From: Gyrodactylus bullatarudis
Lineage: Eukaryota > Platyhelminthes > Monogenea > Gyrodactylidea > Gyrodactylidae
Assembly (NCBI GenBank): GCA_012064415.1
Contig: SSNU01000321.1
Location: 186,001 to 250,000 of the forward strand
Direction of reading: 5' to 3'
Length of the DNA: 64,000 bases
Within the stretch, counting starts at the first letter, position 1. Each line of letters begins with the position of its first letter. A program made the translations under genes and the position numbers. Below are positions 52,401 through 64,000 of the stretch, one piece after another. The notes under the pieces were generated by a model. It worked only from the letters and a program-made list of their open reading frames with translations. It was not told the DNA's origin and did no database searches.

Positions 52401-54851
52401 ATTTCAATGTGAGAGAGTGATCGAAAGTTGATTCTTAGGATCACTAAAAGACAAAAACCGATCATAAAAATTTTGATAAATTCGTCATTTTTCTGGGATC
52501 TTGAAATATCAAATTCCATCGACTTTCAAGTAGGGAAAATGATGTAAAGTTCGAAATTTAATTTTGACACGATTATGGGTTGATTCTCAGAACCAGATTC
52601 AGCATATTTAATCTCTTTGACTAATTGTGATCCTAAAAATCAACTTTTGATCACTCTCTCACATTGAAATCAGCAAAATTTTTCAACTCAAAGTTCAAAA
52701 AAATGGGAATTTGGCGCCACTTCAAGATTTTAAATTTTTTCTGTATTCTGAAAGTGGGTCTCACGATATAGATTCTAAAAAGTCTTGATCAAATTCAATT
52801 TCTCGATGAAAAAATTGAGAATTTTGTAAAAACCATAAATTCCCATCTTCATATTAATTAGCTTAAGTATATCTTATTTTAAATATGCTCTTTCATTTGA
52901 GATATTTTTCAGATCGATTGATATCTTTTTATAAAATATCAAAATATACTTGTTGTAAGCGAAAGTTTGGTCTTTTACAAATAACAAAAATGGACTTGAG
53001 AGGAAACCTACTGAAAGAAATTCTTCAGTACGAATCAACAGCGGAAATTGAAATCTTGAATCAACAAGCCTGACAAATAAAAAGGGGTCAGGTGTAAATA
53101 ATTCAAAATTGTACATGTTAGATAGACTCAACATGCTTTTTAGTTTAACCCGCATTCTTTGCATGAAAAAAAACAAATCTCAAGTGTTACGCCGCATAGA
53201 TCTACTATAGACTTTCATGTTTACATTCCAGTGAAAGCAATATTTATACTTTTCAGTTGAGTTGACAACAACCCAAAGAAATGGGTCACTTGGTTATATA
53301 ACCATGCATGTGTCTTTCTGTTTTACAAATGACCCTAAACGATGAACCGATCTCTGTCCCTTATGAATAATTAATGTATTCCTAACAATGATGGTTCAAG
53401 AAGACAGAACAAAATTTTTTTTTATTTGAAACAAAAACTAAGTTGGATGAAAAAGTATTTGATCATGTCCTGGAGGTGGAAATAACCAGTTTTGAGGTGA
53501 TACTGTATTTAGTTGGCTTACGGAAATTTAACTTTTTCTTTCTACTAATAAGTAGTCGTTAAGAGGAGTAATCCATTATAAATTAATGGATTATGAACAC
53601 ACAGTTTCTTCTCAAAGATATCTGAACTCATTAAGGCAAATGGTTATTAAATCAAAGGAAAAATTCCCAAGATGTGGAAAGATTTCATTACAATACTTTT
53701 TTTTCGATTCAAAAATTTTACACTGATGGAATTAATCAGGTTCCTATTTGTTGGCAGAAATGTATTAATTCTGCTGATTTATTTCTCTAAATTAATATTT
53801 CTTTTGACGTAAAATAAATGCGTTATGATTCAAAAAACTTTTCTGAATAACAAGTTCTATTAACGATGTATGTCACAAATTAATTTATTTGTTGGCAATT
53901 TATGTTTCTCCAAAATTATCCTCGAACGTACTAAGAGAATTAGAAGCGTAGCTCAATTTATTGTTTATCTTGGAGACTTGTTGAATTGAATAGGGGATCT
54001 TCAAAGATATCTCAATAGAAAAAAAACAGGTGTTAATATATATTGTAAATTATTATTATACGTAAGCTTAGTCATTCCCAACTAACAGTATAATCAATTG
54101 GAATTATAACTATATTAGAGAGACACCTAACGTATTAATTCCAAGTAGCCAATGTTAGAGAATGAGGAAAAACAGCTGACTTTTTCCTTCTTTTGCAGAA
54201 ATAAATATGCATACCACAATTTTGCTCAGTTAAAGAGGGGATTAACAGACTTTATTCGCATTTGGTATAATAGAGTTTTCTAGAAATTCCATTCACTTGA
54301 CTCTTTATTTAATCTTACTGTATTCAGTTCTTTTAAAAGTCACAATCAATGGATTGAAGGCAAGCCCCACCACCATAAAAGTTTTCGATAGAAGGCCAAT
54401 TCAAGAAGATTGAAATTTTTGTTATACGCCTTCTTTTCAAAATGAATTCATGGATAAAAATCTACGTCACATTGGATGATTTAGTTTCTGATCTGAAGCT
54501 CAAATTTTTGCTTTACTGAATGCCAACTTTGAGCTCAGAGGTTTTGTCAATCTCACCATTTTAGATCTGATTATTAAAGTCAGTGATTAAATTTATATGA
54601 TTGAATTAATTAATGTACAAAATAATTTATTAAACAGAAATTCAAACAATAATTTAATATAACATTACACTTCTTGTTTTGAATAAAAGCAAATTAAGCT
54701 AGAATAAATAGATTCATTACACTCGTCCTGTGTCGGGGGAATAAATACATGTTGAAACTTCTATTTAGAATTGGGCGCCAATAGAGTTTATTGAGAATTC
54801 AATACATTTCCTTCAGAGAAAGGGTGTAGAAAATAACGAAATAAGTAGTGG
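49497..54851. other. 5.4-kb intergenic region, bHLH to VGAT (convergent)
   Basis: No supportable gene. It holds the bHLH polyadenylation signal at 49611, a large foldback element at 52180-52857, and near its right end (about 54785) a TTTATT that could serve VGAT. Frames in the 52.1-53.2 kb area are products of the foldback arms. Confidence 0.55.
52180..52857. mobile_element. Foldback element, family F, copy 2 (best preserved)
   Basis: Left arm 52180-52444, right arm 52627-52857, near-perfect inverted copies separated by about 180 bp. Shared blocks include AATATGAAGATGGGAATTTA, CATCAAGAAA, TTGATCAAGA, CAAATTCCCATTTTTTTGAA, ATTTCAATGTGAGAGAGTGA and AGGATCAC near the inner end. The outer end resembles that of 21690-22207. 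No transposase frame. Confidence 0.85.
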
Positions 54852-57800
54852 TCAGTCATCAGTTTCATTCTTCTTAGTCAAAGAACTGAATGGGAGCTTT
54901 GAGGCTTCTGATTTATCGAAATGCTTGACGAATTCTCGCTTTGTTATCGCCTCAAATAGGGCAAGACCTGAGAAGTACACCCCAATTAGGCAGACGAATA
55001 TGCCAAAGGAAATAATAAAAAAGTTTACTAGTTTCTTCATGAGATTGAGATTTTTCCATTTAATTTTCAAATGAAAATAACAAGGCCAGATAAGGGAGAG
55101 GAGGGTGCCAGAAAGGGAGCCGATTAAGCCCATAAGAAGGGCAAAATTCGGAATTGCCACAGCCATAAAAAATAGTGCGAGAATAAGGACAGATCGAAAG
55201 AGGAGAATTTTCCTGGAGAGTTTCCTCCGCGTCCAGTCTTGCTTTATTTTTAATTCTGGGTAGATTTTCTTTGACCTCTTGACAGTCTCCTGGCCTGGTG
55301 CTTCAGGAGTCTCTGGATTTTCATTTTGATCATAGCCTGAAACCATTTCTATTTGCTCATCTTCAAGGGTTTGATGTGTCTCCTCAGTGTCGTTGGTGAC
55401 GGAATTCCCAAAGGCCAGGGCTTGCTTTTCATTTTCCAACCTTAGTATTGTAATTTCTTTCTCCAGAATCTCTACTGCAGCATAATACGGCAAGGGGAAG
55501 GTTAACAGGGCCTTGACGAATAGAGCAAAGTTGACAATAATCCGGAACGTATAGTTGCTCAGGTTATTTGTGATAACTTCATCTGTGTCTATGCCAAATG
55601 CCAAGGCGCCGACAGTACCAAAAATCACTTTGCACAAAGCAGCTGCGAAATGAGTCCATATTAGCATCGGCCTGAAGCGAGACTTGTCAATCATGCTATT
55701 CTCTAGTTTTGGAATGAATATTTGCGAAGTGTAACTAAAGACAATGATGCCGAGAGAGATGGGAAACTTTTTAATACTCACTTTGAGCGATACAACAGAC
55801 AAGGTCCATTTCTCGTATAGGGTTAAACAGTAGACAATAACCAAAGCGTTGATGATCAAATGGGTGACCGTATTCCAGAAGCTCAGCCAGGAGACTGTCT
55901 TGATTGATTTGAGAAGAATGCAGGGAAGTAATAGAACAGCACTAAGGAATATAAATAGAAAAATCTTGTATTTTTCATTTCCAAAACATCCGATCATCAT
56001 ATCACCGCATAGAATCAAGTAAAGGATACAAGTCATCAGGAGTTCAATTAGCTGGAATGTCGTCACCATAATTCGTCCGAAATAAGGACCCCAAACCTGA
56101 TTGGCAATGTCCCCGTAGGAATAGTTGACTTTGTGGAGCTCAACCTTTCCCCCAGAATCTCGGCGTTCATACATGCAGTCGACAAGGAGCATGCCAGTGT
56201 AGTAGCATATTACAGCAACAAGAATGATGCCAATCACAGCCCAAACGCCACCTTGGAGGATTGCATACGGGAAACTAAGAAGGAACATGCCCTGTTAAAA
56301 GATAATTTTTAGTTTTAATTAGTTTTTTCTTAAAACTACTTAGAAGTAACACTACCATAATTTTAAATAATTTTAAAACTAAATCCAAGATTTTTAACGC
56401 TTCTAAACACAGAATTTTATCCTTATTATTGAAAGAACAAAGAAGGGAAGAAATCTATGATTAATTTTTGCTGCTTAAAATTGATCAAAATCAAGTATAG
56501 GTTATACTGTATGACGACGGAATTTTTAAAGGTTTTTGATTTGAAAATGTTTCTAGCTTTTTAAATTTCATCTTGCTATAGTTAATTAATCAACTATTTT
56601 GGCTAGCCTGAGATTTTGATATAAATCAAAAATTACCATCTTCATATTACTATGAACTAACTCAAATGATCTAATAAGCAAGATCTCCAAGTTTTTTTGA
56701 TACAAAATTCAAATACATATCTTTTCATTCACACAGTTACCATTCATTTATTTCAATGAGCTGTTGTGTTACTTTATGATTGATTGGTTCTTTCCCAACT
56801 ACATTGCTACAGAAATGCACTAAACCGAATAAATAGAAGAAAAAAACCAATACAAAATCTACATATCCACTAGGAATGTGGAAATGAATTTAGTCCCACT
56901 ATATCAAAGGCGAATATCTCAAACTACAGTGAGGAAAATATGGAAATTGCTTAATTAAATCTTGTCACTATGACATTTTTTTAATTTTAATTTTTCCATT
57001 TATCTAAGGGGACACTATAGTCTATAGATGTGGGAATTGAAAATCTATGTATAAAGAATGTATCTACTTTTGTTATTATTAGAAATACAGCTTGTACGTT
57101 TAGACATTTAACCCATTTTAGTCAAATGTGGTCATGTGGAATTTGACTGTCTTGGATTGTCTTCTCATACCTAGATTTCTAACATTTCTACAAAAAGCAT
57201 TACACAAACAACCAGTGGGTAGGTAGTGTCGTCAAAGTTATACACGAGTATAGAGTATGAATTGTGTCTACTTTTGAGAAAGGATTTTTTTCACACTCAA
57301 AAAGTGTGTTCATGATGATGGACTGGATCCCGGTAACTTCTTTTGAACCAAGTAGTTCTTCTTAATTTTTTTTATTTCAGAATTTATAGATCGAAAATCA
57401 TATTTAGGTCGAAAAACTAGCTCTGAGCATATAATGCCCAGAAGATTTCATTCGTTATGGTTGTTTGATAAAAAATCCCTATCTAGGCTCGAAGTATTTC
57501 AACGTGTAATACCTATAACAGATGGACTTATCAGGAATCTGAAACCAGTCAAAAGGGTCCTCCCTGGTCCAATCTCAATGACTTTAATCTTAAAACAAAT
57601 TCATGGGAATTGGCCTATGCTTTATTTTGAATTTGCTTGCATATTTTTAGAATTGAACAGATTGAAAAAAAGATTCGAATTTTCTAATATTTCCTGTAGG
57701 ACAGTAGAAATTTATGTTCACTTTTCTAAATATTTTTTCGTTCTGTCAACTGAATGATAAATTTTACGATTTCAGTGCCCAGAATAAAATATTTTTTAAT

Positions 57801-60800
57801 CATTAGTCTTTATTGGGCCTGCAGATCACCTGAAATTTTGATTTATTTTGTGATAAAGAATAAAGCTTATTCAATAAACTCAATTTTTTCATAAAACATG
57901 ATCTTCTTGTATTCAGAAGACCCTACACCAGTAGTTTTACATTTTACGCACCGTTTTTTATATTTTATATTTCAAGAAATTTTCCCAGATGATCTGAATA
58001 TCAACAGGAAAATACTTCTGTTTGACTCTTGATCATTTTATTTCTTGAAATTTTCTCTTCTCAAAAGATGCTTAGGGATTTATTATTTGTTGTTCTGTAT
58101 TGGAATATAAAATTTTTTCCTTTCAATACTCGATAAATAATACATTGATGATTGGAGAGTATTTTTTCTCCTCATCGATTGGAATTCTCATTCTGAGATG
58201 GAAATAAAATGAAAAGTACAGTAACTTTTAGTAAACTACTACCCTTGGTCTCATGGAAAATGTACCTGTTCCAAGACAATTACCCAAACTATTTTAACAA
58301 TTTATGAATGTTTAGCTCTTTATTATGTACAGTCGGAACCGAAACTCACCACCACCGAGTCCGAAGAAGCTAGAGCTTAGTGCATTTAGTTTTACGTTTA
58401 CCAACTCGTGTTTTTAAAGATAAAATTTAGAAGAACGAAAAATTGAGTTTTTAGGCTTTATTACGAGGATCAGCGACCGATCAAAACAAAAAGGTTTTTT
58501 ACCACATTGTGTAGGGGTGTGAATCAAGTGAACGTTTATTCGAACGTCTAGTTTGGAAGATAAAAATTACATATTTCATAAATAGTCAGAGCAAGAAAAT
58601 CAGTCCATCAGATCACAAGTGATTTGATCGTCCAGATCCTCTTTTTAATGAAAATCTGTATTTTTGGGTTTCTTATAAGCGATATAAAACAACTATGTTC
58701 AATTCACCAACATTTCCATTAAAAGTATCAATATTGCCAATTTCTTCATTAATTAACCTCTTTCTAAAGGTTTTTTGTACTCTGAGAATTTTAACCTCCT
58801 TAAAATTGATTTTATGCCGATTTCTCAAAAATTGTAATCCTAAATTGTTGATGGACGGAAGGCGAGATACCTTGGCGTCGATCAGATCAGGATCCTTCAT
58901 CTTCCAAGTTTGATGTGGGAAGTAAATGGAAAGAGAAGACAATGAAGAACAGATTGGGAAAAAAAGTTTTATTTTCCATCATTGCTTATTGGACCGAGAT
59001 GAAATGAGGGAATTCCCAATCAAAAATATGAAAAAAAGGACACAGCGCAGAGAAAGAGCAAGGAATCTCTCAGAGAATTTAGAAAAAAATGAAATATTTC
59101 ATTATTTGATTGACAAGTTCGTCAGAAATATTTGATGAATGCAGCAAAATTAAAGTTTTATTTTTTTATTCGATAAAACTCATTTTTTCCCAAACATTTC
59201 TGAGGAAACGGATAGCTTGTAAGACTCTCTAAGAAGCAAGAATTATTCGACTCGAAATTTGGTTGAATTAATGACGGGCCTTTCAATATTTTAACAAAAT
59301 TTTAAGTGCTGAATGAAGATTCTCTGCTATCCCAATTGTGAGATTCCCTTTTTATAATAGGATCAAAATTATGTAGATAATAAAAAAATCAATTTTACTA
59401 TCCTGAATTGGATTTATGAGGAAAAAGATTAGAGAACAGGCAAATTATAAGTGATAAACGTTTTATTTCGCCGGGTCTCTTCAGAGTCAACTTTCTGGCT
59501 TGAATTTTATACCTATAGAATGCAAACATACCGTTACCCCCCTTCCCCAATACATGGTATATGCTGATGTCACAAAATCTCCTCAAAAAGTTACATTTTT
59601 GCTCATAACTTTCTCATCTTTTATCGCAGAGTCATGAAACAAACACTATTTTAATCAGCTTAAAAAAACCAACAAAATCATACCACTCAATAGTAAAATG
59701 AAATAATGGGAGCATAACTTTTTAACTCTTTTGAACTTTGAAGCCACTTTAAACTACGAAAAAAAGTTTTCTAAATAACTTTTCAACCCTATATCGAAGA
59801 GAATCTTTCCACCTTTAATATGAGGTATTACACATTAACATGAGTTGAACTACTATCCGATCATGTTAAATTGAGTCTTAAGTGCTCATTAAAACTTTTG
59901 AAGTGTTATAACTTTTCTCCTTGCATTCTGAGGAAAAAATAAAATACACCATTGGAATCAGCGTGAAAAATTACACCAGAATTAAGATTTATAGAAAATT
60001 AATAAATTTAGTGTTACACAGTGCAGTGATTGACTTTCTGCTAGCACCAACTGGCCTCATAAAGCTATAATTTCTATGTTTTATCTGTATAGAAAGCATC
60101 TCCCCTTTAGTATTTTGAATATTGTTTTTCTATTGTTAGATATCTTAACCCTCGAATGCATGAGGAAAATTCCACTGATTAAACTCAGAGATGAAAAATT
60201 TGAATTCAAATTACATCATTTGGGAAAGTTAAAATTCTCAGAAAAGAGGATAATAACCACCCCCCCCCCTATTCTTAATTACTTATTTCAAGACTATGAA
60301 TTTTTCCTAGCTTACAACGAAAAACATCTAGTTTACAAGAAAGAATCTCTTCTCTCTTTCTTGCCAATAGGAGAATTGTTTTGGTTTTATAATGGAATAT
60401 TAAATCTTGAGAGAAACTTCGTTCAAGATACAAAATTGATAGGTAAAGAAAATACAGTCCAAATTGCAATTTTGAACCAAGTAGTTGTTTAGGGATCTGT
60501 TCGGCTTTAAAATCTATAGTGTAGACTGACTATAATGTTGTTAAAAATCTATTTATCTAAATGCTGGATCGTTTTAGTAACTTATTATTAAATATTTAGG
60601 GCTAAAAAATTTTGAGAGATTGCCAACTTTTGGATCAGAAAATGACCTGAACTAAAAATGTTGGCGTTAAACTAATTGTAGATTTTTAACGAGCGTAGCT
60701 TTAAACTTCAATTCAGACTCATCAGGAAGTGTGTTGGCCCCCTTGGCTAAATGAATGTCCATTAAAAACCAACCCTTTCTCTATCTGGCTTAAAAGAATA

Positions 60801-62813
60801 TCAGCTTCTATAATCCTCTACAATAATACACAGAAAACTATTTTCTATATATTCCTGTAAATTTAATCTTATTATTTCTCTGAAACTTCAAGGGTTAAAA
60901 TTAATTAAGAATTTGATTAGGTCTGAATTGTGATAATATTTTATTCTAGATGTATGAAATTCTAATGAAAAATTTCACGCTGGTTTTATTTCATGTCTAT
61001 GAGCTAAGATAATGGGTGAAAACCGAATTTTCGAAATACACCTCTCAAACGACTTGCTATTCAATAAAAGATTTAAAATTTTTTGTCGAAATATTTCGTT
61101 CTAGGTGCTTAGGTAATATATCCCACAGGAACGTCTTAATTGGTAATGGATTAGCCCTTGTCGCTGAATTTTACAGCTTACTTATAGATCCCACCAAGAC
61201 TGGTACGATAGAAACTCAATTCATTACCATATAAGATGTTCCTGTGGGATATATTATCACCTTTGTAAGTATAGGTGCTCTCTATTCAAAATTTTGTGTC
61301 GAAATTTTTACCAATTTTCTGAAATTTTTTCAAATATTTTCTCAAATCCCGTCCGGAAAAGATGTGCTTCGAATTCATCCAAGCAACAAAAATCAAAAGG
61401 GAAGAGACGAAAAACTATCTCCAAGGGGTCCAGAGGAATAGAAACATTTTTCCAAAAGAGATATAAAGATGTAACACCAACAGTCAGAAGTCTACCCAAC
61501 TAACCCCTCCACCCTCCATCCGGTTACAAATAAATGCTCTGATTGACCCAAACGAACCTTTCACATTTCATTGAATAATATTCTGTATGAACATTCATGT
61601 CGGTGTAGGGTCTGATGAGAACCAACGGTGAGGTGATAATATATTCGCGGAAATCAGGAATCTCAAGCAAGACAAAAATTTTTTCGACATCTTGTTTTTT
61701 AATAGTCTAAATAAAAATACAATCATCACGTTCAAAATGTATCCTTCTTTCAGATGGTATAAAATTTATTACTATTTTAAATCTAAATAGCAAAAGTTTA
61801 AGGGGTGTTTTTCGAAATTATCAACATTATCTCATTTTACGATAGAATTTCATACATCTAGAATAGAATACTTTGACCTCAACCCCACCCGTATTATTTC
61901 TCAAGGTACCAAGCGTTTACCATTAAATTGTTGATTTGAGGGACTGAGGCTATTCAATCTCAGATGATCTTAGGTAATTCTTGTGAGCTTCGAGTGGGCT
62001 AGCGAGGGAAATATTAAATGAAATGTATTTACATTAGAATTTAAATGCTCACTACTGTATTAGGAATATGCTCTCAAGTTCTTTTGAAATTCTTGAGAGA
62101 TCTAAACTGGGAATTCTACTGATAACATCAAGTTTCAAACAAAAGGATTTTTTCGTCTTTATTTCAATTCCCTTTTCAAGGAGATAGAAAAAGAAATTAT
62201 TCGTATACTTGTCCCTAATTTTTGTTTAGGAAAATCTGTAAGCTTTCCTCTAGTGGATACCTATTAAAATACCCGGATATTGTGAAGAGCAGAAGATAAT
62301 TAGAATCTTTGTGGGTTGGCGACAAAAAATGAATAAAGTCAAAGAAATTGTTACATTCTTAAATTCAATTCAGAATAAAATTTCTGAGTATCTACGAATT
62401 GGGAAGTAGGAAAAAAGAATTTGAAATCTATATCTTCAGGAAAAATTCAATTTTTTAATCAAATAATTAATGAATACCCTTAGGGCTATGGTAGAGTGCA
62501 AAAAGTTTGTTGTTGGAATAAAAACTGAAATTATGCCAAAGATTGACTAATTTGAAATTAAAATTAGACCTAGGAAAACTATATTTATTCAATCCATTGC
62601 ATAAATACTAAACCATACAAGTTATATTATAGTATGAAAATTATTCCAAGAGTTCTAAATTCAATGTAAAATATACAAATTCCTTAGAGATTCAAAAAGT
62701 GAGAAAAAATAAAAACTCACTTGAATAGCATTTGTGATATTCCATCCTGCTTGAAATTCAGTAATGAGATCATCAGCTGACTGTTCTTCCTCGACCTTTT
62801 CCTTTTTCATCAT
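54852..62813 (-). CDS. SLC32A1: Vesicular GABA/glycine transporter (VGAT, SLC32A1/UNC-47 type)
   Basis: Loads GABA or glycine into synaptic vesicles by proton exchange. Two exons: 62721-62813 (31 codons) and 54852-56291 (479 codons plus stop), 510 aa in all (human 525). The junction falls inside a family signature, AGWNITNAIQ|GMFLLSFPYA, in phase 0. Further hallmarks: VCCYTG-like ICYYTGMLLVDC, IIELLMTCILYLI, KKFPISLGIIVFSYTSQIF, DEVITNNL, FPLPYYAAVEILEK and NFALLMGLIGSL. About ten hydrophobic segments are visible. Between the segment ending VEILEK and the next one there is an acidic, Glu/Gln/Pro-rich insertion of about 70-80 residues that mammalian VGAT lacks. The acidic N-terminus before the core is short. 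The 6.4-kb intron is the longest in the window. Divergent from UFSP2, with 95 bp between start codons. Confidence 0.94.
59449..59492 (-). repeat. Dispersed repeat family H, copy C (core only)
   Basis: Minus strand: CTGAAGA, the same 8-nt spacer as the other copies, GAAATA, AACGTTTATC. Homology with copies A and B stops soon after the core. The stem I pairing seen in A and B is poor here. Confidence 0.6.
61111..61262. mobile_element. Short inverted-repeat element, about 150 bp
   Basis: Arms 61111-61148 and 61222-61262 are inverted copies: AATATATCCCACAGGAAC is perfect, and a GGTAATG block ends the inner side. They flank about 73 bp with no coding frame. Located in VGAT intron 1. Confidence 0.75.
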
Positions 62814-62908
62814 ATTTCAAAATTGAAATGCCACCCACTCTGCTAGTATATCGGTTAAACAAATAATGGCGAACTTGAATTTTTTTGTTTTTGTTAGTAA
62901 ACTATTTA
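62814..62908. promoter_or_regulatory. Shared promoter region, VGAT / UFSP2
   Basis: Only 95 bp separate the divergent start codons of a neuronal transporter and a housekeeping protease. It contains AATAATGGCGAAC, with a YY1-like ATGGCG core. Bidirectional promoter inferred from geometry. Confidence 0.5.
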
Positions 62909-64000
62909 ATGGAAAACTGCTACGAAGCAATCGATCCGAGCAAAACCCTAATATTAATTAAAGCTCTAATACAAATCCAAGATGGCTCCAATATTTCTGA
63001 GTTATTCTCTGACTCATCAGCCATTTTCACGCATTCCAATTTCAGCATATCTTCTTCGACAGCCGAAGTAGATATTAAAGATTTTCAAATTAGCCAAATT
63101 TCTTTACTCTCAATAATTAAAATTTCACTAAATTTCTCTTATTCTGCCAACACGTGTAATACTCCTGTTATTGTCGTGAATGAATCCCAGGAAGTATCTG
63201 GATTAAATCCTTTGGCCTTGAACTACTTGATAGAACTAGATGGTGATAAAATCAGTTTTGAATTCCTTAAAAATAAAATGCTTCGCTTTTTTGAAAAGCT
63301 AGAAATTTCTGGTCGATTTTTTGACTGTCCTATTCGCTATCTTGAATCATTTTATTTTCACTGTAATCCCAACATTCTGGGTTTACTTTACCCTCGAAAG
63401 TATTCTGATAAAGAAGAAGATTTGAGAAAAGAGGTTCACAATAAATTCAATTTGCCTTCTAACGTCCCATTCCTGAGAAGATACCAGACCATCTTGAGTC
63501 CTTTCTACTATAAAAAGAATCTTGGCCCAAACGAAGAAGTCCTGGTAAATCCACATGAAAAAATGAAAGGCTTCATCAAGGAGGAAGTGATGGGTCTTTT
63601 TGTAATCAAAGGAAAGTATTCCTACAAGCATTACCTGCAGGATGATATTAACGATGATAAATGGGGATGCGCCTATCGTTCCCTTCAGACCCTGGCGTCT
63701 TGGCTGATATGGCAGGATCATATAAATTATGCGAAAATCCCTAGCATTAGAAAGATCCAAGAGACCTTAATCAAGTTGAAAGAGAAACCGGCTGCTTTCC
63801 TCGGCTCTAGAGATTGGATAGGCTCTTTGGAGATACAATTCGTTTTACAGAGTCTGTTCAATGTATCATGCCCGATAATATCCCTCACACAAATCAATCA
63901 GTTAGTGGACTACTCTCAAGAATTAGCTGAACACTTCGACTCAAATGGCGGGCCCATTATGATCGGAGGTGGGCATTTGGCTCATACAATAATCGGAGTG
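62909..64000 (+). CDS. UFSP2: UFM1-specific cysteine protease UFSP2, partial (3' end beyond window)
   Basis: Matures the ubiquitin-like protein UFM1 and removes it from targets, mainly at the ER. An uninterrupted frame of 364 codons runs to the right edge with no intron. The N-terminal half is a weakly conserved MPN-like region. The C-terminal peptidase C78 domain shows the YKHYLQDD block, the catalytic Cys in WGCAYRSLQT (C254), FLGSRDWIGSLE, and IMIGGGHLAHTIIGV, where the window ends. The catalytic Asp and His (D-P-H motif) must lie just downstream and cannot be checked. About 100 further residues are expected by comparison with human UFSP2 (469 aa). The start at 62909 is the first ATG after the divergent VGAT start. 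Confidence 0.95.
   Translation, partial: MENCYEAIDPSKTLILIKALIQIQDGSNISELFSDSSAIFTHSNFSISSSTAEVDIKDFQISQISLLSIIKISLNFSYSANTCNTPVIVVNESQEVSGLNPLALNYLIELDGDKISFEFLKNKMLRFFEKLEISGRFFDCPIRYLESFYFHCNPNILGLLYPRKYSDKEEDLRKEVHNKFNLPSNVPFLRRYQTILSPFYYKKNLGPNEEVLVNPHEKMKGFIKEEVMGLFVIKGKYSYKHYLQDDINDDKWGCAYRSLQTLASWLIWQDHINYAKIPSIRKIQETLIKLKEKPAAFLGSRDWIGSLEIQFVLQSLFNVSCPIISLTQINQLVDYSQELAEHFDSNGGPIMIGGGHLAHTIIGV

Larger units (their letters stand above)
56292..62720 (-). other. 6.4-kb first intron of VGAT
   Basis: No exon of another gene is supported. Frames such as 57434-57757 (107 codons) and 60076-60492 (138 codons) are open but show no recognisable family, and the second crosses a poly-C tract. 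The intron holds the third hammerhead-like copy (59449-59492), an inverted repeat at 61111-61262, a family F end fragment near 56620-56665, and repeated ATAACTTTT-type blocks between about 59600 and 59930. Confidence 0.5.

Noticed and set aside
52178..52519. 113-codon minus-strand frame
   Set aside because: Lies within the left arm of the foldback element, and its mirror appears in the other arm; explained by the repeat.
57434..57757. 107-codon open frame in VGAT intron 1
   Set aside because: Starts with ATG but shows no recognisable domain and no neighbouring exon; likely chance or a decayed element.
60076..60492. 138-codon open frame in VGAT intron 1
   Set aside because: Crosses a poly-C tract, composition is intron-like, and a minus-strand frame overlaps it; not supported as a gene.
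60706..60730. CTGATGAG on the minus strand as a second hammerhead
   Set aside because: No CGAAA element or pairing partner at a usable distance.

Overview
The window is nuclear DNA of a small-genome animal. It is AT-rich, has GT-AG spliced genes on both strands and shows no prokaryotic features. At least 16 of the introns I can place are only 25-39 nt long. The gene set is metazoan: a vesicular GABA/glycine transporter (a neuronal gene), a bHLH factor, C2CD5, UFSP2, CHMP2B, ALG12 and a SKICH inositol 5-phosphatase. Micro-introns, short intergenic gaps and a vesicular inhibitory amino acid transporter would suit a reduced lophotrochozoan such as an orthonectid, or another compact-genome parasite. 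That placement is inference, not proof. Intron boundaries below were placed by hand from splice consensus, reading phase and protein-family continuity.

Layout: (1) 438-13408, minus, a 16-exon coiled-coil gene running off the left edge, with a possible alternative last exon at 7952-8377. (2) 13556-19443, plus, a C2CD5/CDP138 orthologue. (3) 20778-25123, minus, an RNF13/RNF167-type PA-TM-RING ubiquitin ligase. (4) 25389-26424, minus, an SLC25 mitochondrial carrier, head-to-head with (5) ALG12, 26555-28362, plus. (6) 28801-29027, plus, a 62-residue Cys/Gly-rich protein. (7) 29.0-36.6 kb, gene-poor and repeat-bearing. (8) 36593-43358, minus, an INPP5K/INPP5J-like phosphatase with a 4.9-kb intron before its last exon. 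(9) 43788-44282, minus, a macro-domain protein, head-to-head with (10) a short Nup58, 44413-45153, plus. (11) 45349-45969, minus, CHMP2B. (12) 46215-47791, minus, a secreted endoglycoceramidase. (13) 48783-49496, plus, a bHLH factor. (14) 54852-62813, minus, SLC32A1/VGAT with a 6.4-kb first intron. (15) 62909 to the right edge, plus, UFSP2.

The genes are mostly unrelated in function, so this is ordinary eukaryotic neighbourhood rather than a pathway cluster. The clearest organising feature is head-to-head gene pairs: four pairs have start codons only 95-147 bp apart, which implies shared bidirectional promoters. Long non-coding spaces carry non-autonomous repeats: a foldback family, terminal-inverted-repeat elements, and a three-copy family whose most conserved block resembles a hammerhead ribozyme core on one strand.

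The most interesting items are that hammerhead-like repeat, the extreme micro-introns (including two GC-AG ones of 35 and 29 nt), an in-frame 120-nt optional intron inside the bHLH loop, an FG-repeat-free Nup58, and the intact endoglycoceramidase.
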